Origin: Acidobacteriota bacterium
Lineage (GTDB): Bacteria; Acidobacteriota; Terriglobia; UBA7540
Assembly: GCA_021828245.1 (NCBI GenBank)
Contig: JAKASC010000153.1
Span: forward strand, 1 to 5,999
Length of the DNA: 5,999 nt
Direction of reading: 5' to 3'
The number at the start of each line of letters is the position of its first letter. The first letter of the stretch is position 1. Shown one piece after another: positions 1 to 5,999 of this stretch. The notes below the pieces were generated by a model. That model searched no databases, was not told where the DNA came from, and saw only the letters and a program-made list of their open reading frames with translations. Made by a program: the position numbers and the translations under genes.

Positions 1-70
1 AGGCCTCGTGGAACGCTACCGAACCGTGGGCGAATCGTCTCCTACCCCAACACGATGATTATAGCAAAAA

Positions 71-107
71 GCCGCCAGCCAAAATGCATTTCACGTTGGT
101 TGCCGGC
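71..107 (-). terminator. Weak terminator-like hairpin downstream of the glycosidase-like gene
   Basis: Read on the minus strand, GCCGGCAACC (107-98) can pair with GGCTGGCGGC (80-71) at 8 of 10 positions across a 17-nt loop. Five T residues follow directly (the A run at 66-70). It lies about 90 nt past the stop codon of the minus-strand gene ending at 196, which is a sensible place for an intrinsic terminator. The two mismatches and the long loop make the stem weak. The rest of 1-195 shows no gene that I can support. Confidence 0.22.
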
Positions 108-110
108 TCG

Positions 111-129
111 AAGGCGAACGTTCCGCCTT
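111..129. repeat. Short inverted repeat AAGGCG/CGCCTT
   Basis: AAGGCG (111-116) and CGCCTT (124-129) are perfect 6-bp inverted arms around the 7-nt loop AACGTTC. The element sits about 65 bp past the stop codon of the minus-strand gene that ends at 196. No T-run follows it directly on either strand, so it is at best an mRNA 3'-end stem and may be chance in GC-rich DNA. Confidence 0.3.
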
Positions 130-195
130 GCGTCTCTCTTCAAAACCCGTCCTTGCGGCGGCATGGAATCAAGACCGTCGCCCTCGAAGTTGCCA

Positions 196-2415
196 TCAAG
201 GGGTTACGCCAGGAATTCTCTCCAGGACGACGGCCGCAGAGCGGGCAGGAATGAAGAGCTGACCCGAGGTTCGGCGGCCTTCCGGGTCTTCGGGGCTGAC
301 CACAACCAGCTCATGTGGGCGGGGAATTTCCACCTGAGCACGAATTTCTTTGCGCGGATCTTGGTTGACCACCACAACGGCCCGCTCGCCGCCTTCTGCA
401 AGGAACACCGAGTAAAGTCGGTGCGGCGCTCCGTCCACCGTGACCGTAGCGCCGATCGTGTCGCGGTATTCGGCGTCCCACAGCCAGCGATGATAGCGGC
501 GGCGCAGAGCGTCAATCTTTTGGCCGTACGCGAGCGTCAGCGGAAAATCGCCGAGCCGCCCCTTAAAGTTGTAGGGTTCGTAGCTGATGATGTAGCGATA
601 CATCAGAATTCGATTCAGCATCTCCCGGTCGTCAAACCCGGTGACCGCCACCATCAGCGGAGCCTGCGCATCAATATAACGGCAAACGGGAGTGTGCCCG
701 TCGCCGATGCGGAAGTACGACAAAGGATAGTGCTGGAGCAAAATGTCCTCCGGACCTTCGCCCGCAAACAAGAAATCCGCGCTGCGATGAGCGACCGCGT
801 CCAAGACCTCCGCCATGGGGATATCGCCCGCGTAAAGATAACTCGGAACCGCATGGCCATGATGCGGCGCAAAGCAAAAGCGCGCCACACCGTGGTGGCA
901 GACTTCATCGTAAAGAAAGCCCGCGGCACCTAAAGCCGTAACCTTAGCGAACTCCGTTGCCGCCACCCGACGGTAGGCCGGATCGAGAAAACACATGATC
1001 GCAAAGCGGCGGTTGTTAATGCCCGCCAATTGCACGGGCGTGTCGTAACTATAGCCGCCCTGCTGGTACGGGATTCCGTAGGGGTCTTTCACGTCGTAGG
1101 TGTACAAGGCGCGCCGGTACCACGCGGTGGTCATGTCCGCCCAATTGAATTTTCCAAACAGCACCACCCGGACGCCTTTGGCTTGAGTTTGCTGAATGGC
1201 GTCATAAAGGTCCTGCCACGTTCCCAGTCGCGGATCGGTGTCGAGCGAGGGATTGCCTCGGTCCTGGCCGCCGCGATTCCAGCCAACCAGTTGAATAGCG
1301 CGGACGCCGTTCGCCGCGCAATCGTCGCCGATTTTCGCGACGTCGCGATAAGAGTACCGCAGCGAATCTTCGGGCGAGTTGATTTGAATCTGCTGCCAGG
1401 AATGAACCTCTTTGGCCCAGGCGGGAATCGGGCGTTGCCGAAACCAGGTCTTTCGCCAGGCTTTGTAGAGATCCACCCCCGCCTGCCAATCGCCCTGATA
1501 ACAACGGAAGACGACGGGCATCAGTTTCACTTCTGAGCCCGATGGCGCAAAAAGAAAGTGCGTGGTTCGGAATTCAAGATGGACGGGATGGCCGGAAATC
1601 GTTTCGCCTTCCGGAACTCGATCGGTAATGGAATTCAAGTCACCGGGTTTTTGCTCAAAAGTGTACTGGATCAAATAGGTCGCTTTCGGGTCACTCACCT
1701 GAACATAAACGCCTTGGCCAACCGACTGAATCAGGCAAAAGAGGCTGCGCTCGGAGCCGGCGGTCTCGAGCGGAGACATATCTCCCCAATAACCCTTCTC
1801 ATTGCGAAAATGCGGATGGATTTCATCCGATTGCAGGTTGCCGTACCACATGTGGCGGCGCCACATCTTCATCCGCGGCGCGGGCGCGCTCAGATCGCCC
1901 AGGTACGGGTATTCAATGGTGTTCACAACCAAGTTGGAACGATTGCGCAACCGCGCTTTGAACGTCAGTGCGCCGTTTGAGAGAGTGACCGTGGCCGCGA
2001 AGGAAAGCGGCAACACGCCGGCGTGCTCGCTCACCAAATCGTGCCATTCAAGGTGGATTTGGTTGCCGCGCTTCTCTACCCTCGACGCCCTCTGCTTTTG
2101 CCCGAGGATGAAGTTGTCGTGCCGGCCGCGAAGAGGCACCTGCATGCGAAAAGAATTGCCCAGCTCAGGCCGGCGTTGAATGGCCCAACCCGACCGCTTG
2201 TTCACCCAATGCGTCAGAGCGCCCGAAACCGGATCGAACGTTACCCGAACTTCCTCATCTTCCAGCGTCACGCCCTTTGCCGCGTCCGCCGGGGGCCTAT
2301 TCTTCAGCACCTCTCCGTCGAGGAGCGGCGCAGCCTGACTAGCCATCGCCATCCCTGCCAGGTCCTTCAGCATCTCGCGCCGGCTCGTTTTGCTGGAGTG
2401 ATGAATTGTTCGCAT
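196..2415 (-). CDS. Tat-exported glycoside-hydrolase-like protein, probably DUF6259 family
   Basis: This is a complete 739-residue protein. Its N-terminus carries a twin-arginine signal (S11-R12-R13-E14-M15-L16-K17, then the short hydrophobic stretch LAGMAMASQAAPLL), so export of the folded protein across the inner membrane is expected. Residues of about 47-310 look like an N-terminal beta-sandwich. About 335-640 look like a (beta/alpha)8 barrel, with GWNRGG (378-383) and FLYDE (500-504), and 650-735 like a C-terminal beta-sandwich. This order resembles the GH27/GH31/GH36 group, where an Asp at a strand end is the nucleophile. D503 is the best candidate nucleophile, and E553 in AGEGPED is a candidate acid/base. 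These assignments and the DUF6259 name are from recalled family resemblance, not alignment. The first ATG is supported by GAGGTG at 2421-2426, 5 nt upstream; starting at M15 would destroy the Tat motif. It stands alone and is divergent from osmC. The substrate is unknown, though an alpha-linked sugar is plausible. Confidence 0.8.
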   Translation of the reverse strand: MRTIHHSSKTSRREMLKDLAGMAMASQAAPLLDGEVLKNRPPADAAKGVTLEDEEVRVTFDPVSGALTHWVNKRSGWAIQRRPELGNSFRMQVPLRGRHDNFILGQKQRASRVEKRGNQIHLEWHDLVSEHAGVLPLSFAATVTLSNGALTFKARLRNRSNLVVNTIEYPYLGDLSAPAPRMKMWRRHMWYGNLQSDEIHPHFRNEKGYWGDMSPLETAGSERSLFCLIQSVGQGVYVQVSDPKATYLIQYTFEQKPGDLNSITDRVPEGETISGHPVHLEFRTTHFLFAPSGSEVKLMPVVFRCYQGDWQAGVDLYKAWRKTWFRQRPIPAWAKEVHSWQQIQINSPEDSLRYSYRDVAKIGDDCAANGVRAIQLVGWNRGGQDRGNPSLDTDPRLGTWQDLYDAIQQTQAKGVRVVLFGKFNWADMTTAWYRRALYTYDVKDPYGIPYQQGGYSYDTPVQLAGINNRRFAIMCFLDPAYRRVAATEFAKVTALGAAGFLYDEVCHHGVARFCFAPHHGHAVPSYLYAGDIPMAEVLDAVAHRSADFLFAGEGPEDILLQHYPLSYFRIGDGHTPVCRYIDAQAPLMVAVTGFDDREMLNRILMYRYIISYEPYNFKGRLGDFPLTLAYGQKIDALRRRYHRWLWDAEYRDTIGATVTVDGAPHRLYSVFLAEGGERAVVVVNQDPRKEIRAQVEIPRPHELVVVSPEDPEGRRTSGQLFIPARSAAVVLERIPGVTP

Positions 2416-2455
2416 CGGCCCACCTCAGAAAACTTCAACCTCGCTCACGTTTGAG

Positions 2456-2464
2456 ATCATATCA
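2456..2464 (-). promoter_or_regulatory. Candidate extended -10 promoter for the glycosidase-like gene
   Basis: On the minus strand the sequence reads TGATATGAT. This matches the extended -10 form TGn-TATAAT, with five of six bases in the hexamer. No convincing -35 lies 16-18 nt upstream, which extended -10 promoters can tolerate. A start about 7 nt downstream would give a leader of roughly 34 nt ending in the GAGGTG ribosome-binding site. This is a motif match only. Confidence 0.33.
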
Positions 2465-2606
2465 CCACGGCGAGCGCCCGCCTCCGTATGCTGTGCCGCC
2501 TGGATTCCCATAGAGCTTATAAGGTATGAACTCGCTCGGCAGTGAAGCAAGTGTGTTAGTCTGTTAGGCTGGCCCCGCAGGGCGCCGCAAGCCTGCCTCG
2601 AAATCC

Positions 2607-2612
2607 GGGAGG
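2607..2612 (+). promoter_or_regulatory. Ribosome-binding site fixing the GTG start of osmC
   Basis: GGGAGG lies 5 nt upstream of the GTG at 2618, a normal spacing. It decides the start of the OsmC gene: there is no in-frame ATG nearby, and the protein begins with the usual short lead-in before the first OsmC beta-strand. I see no confident promoter for this gene in the 2416-2606 divergent region. The nearest AT-rich element is the palindrome CTTATAAG at 2516-2523, without a good -35. Confidence 0.75.
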
Positions 2613-2617
2613 AAAAC

Positions 2618-3064
2618 GTGGACGTCAAAAAGGTTTACAAGAGTTTTCGCTACCACAACAAAGCCGTCTGGCAATCGCCCGGCCGGGTGTTGGTGCAAGC
2701 CGCCGAGCATCCCGACCTACCGAGCGGCGCGCCGCCGGAGTTTCGCGGTCACGCGGACGTCTGGGGGCCGGAAGATTTGCTTGTCGCCTCCGTCAACGTC
2801 TGCTTGGCAACCACGTTTCAGGCCCTTGCCGGCGCGCGCAAAGTCGAATTCACCTCCTATGAATCCACCGCCGAGGGCCTACTCGAAAACGTTGAGGGTA
2901 AATACCAAATCACCCAGGTGGAAGTCCGCGCCACCATCACCCTCAAGGACGAACAGCAACGCAGCGCCGCGCAGGAAGCGCTCGCCAAGGTCAAGGAAAA
3001 TTGCTTCATCTCCAATTCCATCAAAGCCAAGGTGACCTATACCCCGGAAATCAAGCTGGCCTAA
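2618..3064 (+). CDS. OsmC/Ohr-family peroxiredoxin-like protein
   Basis: This is a 148-residue cytoplasmic protein, full length for the OsmC/Ohr superfamily. Such proteins are homodimeric thiol peroxidases that reduce organic hydroperoxides, using lipoyl or other dithiol partners. Both redox cysteines are visible: C62 in SVNVCLATTF, at the start of the central helix, and C129 in KENCFISNSI. E52 in GPEDLL fits the conserved glutamate near the active site, and R23 is a candidate for the conserved arginine. The C-terminal half (about 99-145) has the expected strand-helix-strand pattern, with the VRATITLK and AKVTYTP strands. It starts with GTG behind a good Shine-Dalgarno site. It is a single gene, divergent from the exported glycosidase-like gene and convergent with padR, 52 bp from padR's stop codon. 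Whether it is closer to OsmC, Ohr or the YhfA-like branch cannot be settled by eye, so no symbol is given. Confidence 0.9.
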   Translation: MDVKKVYKSFRYHNKAVWQSPGRVLVQAAEHPDLPSGAPPEFRGHADVWGPEDLLVASVNVCLATTFQALAGARKVEFTSYESTAEGLLENVEGKYQITQVEVRATITLKDEQQRSAAQEALAKVKENCFISNSIKAKVTYTPEIKLA

Positions 3065-3116
3065 ATCGGCTGCGCTTGGATAGCTTCGGCGGCTTCCCTC
3101 TCACGTCTTGCGCCGC

Positions 3117-3734
3117 TCAGGCGGAAGGTTTGAGCGATTCGATTTCGCGGCGCGCGCGGTCGAGAATATCCCGAATTCTGACCGCGGATTCGGCGTCGCC
3201 GCCGCTACGCTTGAGCGCAGCCAAAGCAGCCTTGAGAAGCATCGCACCGGTCGTGGCAATCATCCCCGCTTCCGGCCCGCTGCCCGGCGACCAGGCGCCC
3301 CATCCCTCGGCGCGATTCCAAATTTGGCTGACGCGATCCTTCTCTCGCTCCAGCTCGGCGCGCCCGGCCTCCGTCAGCGTGTAAACCCGCTTGCCCTCCT
3401 TGCTCTCCGAGCTGACCATGCCTTCATCTTCAAGCTGCTGGAGATTCGGATAGACGGCCCCGGCGCTCGCCCGGTAAAGCCCGCCCGACTTCTCCTCCAA
3501 GTCCTTAATCAGTTGATAGCCGTGTTTGGGGGCATCGGCCAACAGCGACAACAGCGCCAGCCGTACCTCGCCTGAATCAAAAAACCTCGACCAACGACCC
3601 CACGGGCCAAAGCCCGCCCAATGTCCAGCCGCCCACCATCCTCTTCTCGGTCCCATAGCTTCCTCCATTTGTGTCAATCTGCGCCCGAATCGAAACCGAG
3701 CGTGTCTTCCTGAACCACACTCTCCATAGCTCAT
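3117..3734 (-). CDS. PadR-family transcriptional regulator
   Basis: This is a 205-residue DNA-binding protein. Residues of about 53-128 form the PadR winged helix: GEVRLALLSLLADAPKHGYQ, then the recognition-helix region SAGAVYPNLQQLEDEGMV and the wing RVYTLTEAG. A C-terminal helical part (about 155-203) should mediate dimerisation. Its size fits the PadR class with a short C-terminal helix. The N-terminal 50 residues are rich in Gly, Trp and Arg (GWWAAGHWAGFGPWGRW) and probably disordered, which is common in this subgroup but gives no function. The start is set by a full-strength Shine-Dalgarno (AGGAGGTGA). Members usually repress their own gene and a neighbouring transporter or detoxification gene. 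Here no such partner is adjacent: osmC converges on it and gltB lies upstream on the same strand. Its inducer is unknown. It is probably self-regulated, given the dyad in its promoter. Confidence 0.92.
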   Translation of the reverse strand: MSYGECGSGRHARFRFGRRLTQMEEAMGPRRGWWAAGHWAGFGPWGRWSRFFDSGEVRLALLSLLADAPKHGYQLIKDLEEKSGGLYRASAGAVYPNLQQLEDEGMVSSESKEGKRVYTLTEAGRAELEREKDRVSQIWNRAEGWGAWSPGSGPEAGMIATTGAMLLKAALAALKRSGGDAESAVRIRDILDRARREIESLKPSA

Positions 3735-3737
3735 AGA

Positions 3738-3746
3738 TCACCTCCT
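3738..3746 (-). promoter_or_regulatory. Strong Shine-Dalgarno site of padR
   Basis: On the minus strand this reads AGGAGGTGA, a nine-base complement of the 16S rRNA 3' end. It ends 3 nt before the ATG at 3734, with 6 nt between AGGAGG and the ATG. It confirms the first ATG as the start, keeping the Gly/Trp-rich N-terminal segment in the protein rather than starting at M23 or M27. Confidence 0.85.
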
Positions 3747-3771
3747 GAGATACATCTTAAAACCCAACATG

Positions 3772-3800
3772 AGTATATCTCACGATATGTCTTTTGTCAA
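3772..3800 (-). promoter_or_regulatory. Near-consensus sigma70-type promoter of padR
   Basis: Read on the minus strand, TTGACA (3800-3795) is a perfect -35 hexamer. It is followed by exactly 17 nt and then TATACT (3777-3772), a five-of-six match to the -10. Transcription should start near 3765, giving a leader of about 31 nt that contains the AGGAGGTGA site. Such a strong promoter in front of a repressor gene normally implies that it is held down by a repressor, most simply PadR itself acting on the dyad in the spacer. Confidence 0.85.
3775..3788. promoter_or_regulatory. Dyad operator candidate within the padR promoter
   Basis: ATATC-TCAC-GATAT is a perfect 5-bp inverted repeat with a 4-bp centre, lying in the -35/-10 spacer and touching the -10. 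A bound dimer here would block RNA polymerase. A related element lies at 3746-3757, where TGAGATA (3746-3752) is the exact reverse complement of TATCTCA (3776-3782) and AGAT-AC-ATCT (3748-3757) forms a second small dyad centred 29 bp away. PadR proteins are known to bind AT-rich dyads at their own promoters. Assigning this site to this PadR is inference from position. Confidence 0.6.
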
Positions 3801-3945
3801 TCTTAAAGTGACTTAAGGCCAGGCCGATTGGCACTCACCTTAACATTGAGCTCGAAAAATAGGCACAAAATAAGTAGGGCCGACCAAAGAGGTTCACACA
3901 AGTGGAAAAGCGGGTAACGCGGTTCGTTTTCCCTGGAGGAAGTGA
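3801..3945. other. Intergenic stretch between gltB stop and padR promoter
   Basis: This is the space after the gltB stop (minus strand) and before the padR promoter. It is clearly more AT-rich than the flanking genes. I see no open frame with a ribosome-binding site and no convincing intrinsic terminator for gltB. The only symmetry noted is CTTAA (3802-3806) with TTAAG (3813-3817), just upstream of the padR -35. Termination of gltB may be Rho-dependent, or it may read through into padR. Confidence 0.5.

Positions 3946-5999
<2,054 letters not shown>

Noticed and set aside
55..933. A 292-codon open frame on the plus strand over the 3' half of the glycosidase-like gene
   Set aside because: It overlaps the real minus-strand gene for most of its length, has no ribosome-binding site at its ATG, and shows the Arg-rich, domain-free composition of an antisense shadow.
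1030..2454. Several plus-strand open frames of 125-168 codons antisense to the glycosidase-like gene
   Set aside because: They overlap one another and the real gene, lack recognisable domains, and have no convincing start signals.
2425..2628. A 67-codon minus-strand frame in the divergent intergenic region
   Set aside because: It overlaps the osmC start and ribosome-binding site, has no Shine-Dalgarno of its own, and shows no recognisable motif. The region is better explained as divergent promoters.
3113..3124. CCGC-TCAG-GCGG as a bidirectional terminator between osmC and padR
   Set aside because: The stem is only 4 bp, has no T-run on either side, and overlaps the last codons of padR. It is more likely chance.
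3802..3817. CTTAA/TTAAG inverted repeat as a gltB terminator or an operator
   Set aside because: The arms are 5 bp and AT-rich, with no following T-run on the minus strand. It lies upstream of the padR -35 and does not resemble the dyad inside the promoter.

Overview
The window looks like a piece of a GC-rich, free-living bacterial chromosome. It has long spurious antisense reading frames over every real gene, canonical Shine-Dalgarno sites and one strong sigma70-type promoter. The gene mix is a Tat-exported glycosidase-like protein, an OsmC protein, a PadR regulator and a bacterial GltB. With the GC content, this fits a soil Acidobacteriota or a similar lineage, but that is inference: no rRNA or other phylogenetic marker is present.

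Layout, left to right. Bases 1-195 hold no gene that I can support, only a weak terminator-like hairpin. Bases 196-2415 (minus) encode a 739-residue protein with a Tat signal and a glycoside-hydrolase-like architecture, probably DUF6259 type. A 202-bp divergent intergenic region follows. Bases 2618-3064 (plus) encode a complete OsmC/Ohr-family protein with both redox cysteines. It converges, with a 52-bp gap, on a PadR-family repressor gene (3117-3734, minus). Upstream of padR is a near-consensus promoter (TTGACA, 17 nt, TATACT) with a dyad sitting in its spacer, which suggests autorepression. Bases 3946 to the window end (minus) hold the C-terminal part of glutamate synthase large subunit GltB, open at its 5' end.

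The four genes do not form one obvious pathway. gltB is core nitrogen assimilation, osmC is peroxide or thiol stress defence, padR is a small regulator with no visible partner, and the exported protein probably acts on extracytoplasmic carbohydrate. I found no CRISPR array, tRNA, rRNA, insertion sequence or phage gene, and nothing that clearly marks an undescribed system. The items most worth a second look are the uncharacterised Tat-exported glycosidase-like protein, the padR promoter/operator, and the last nine bases, which match the start of the Illumina adapter and may be a sequencing artefact.
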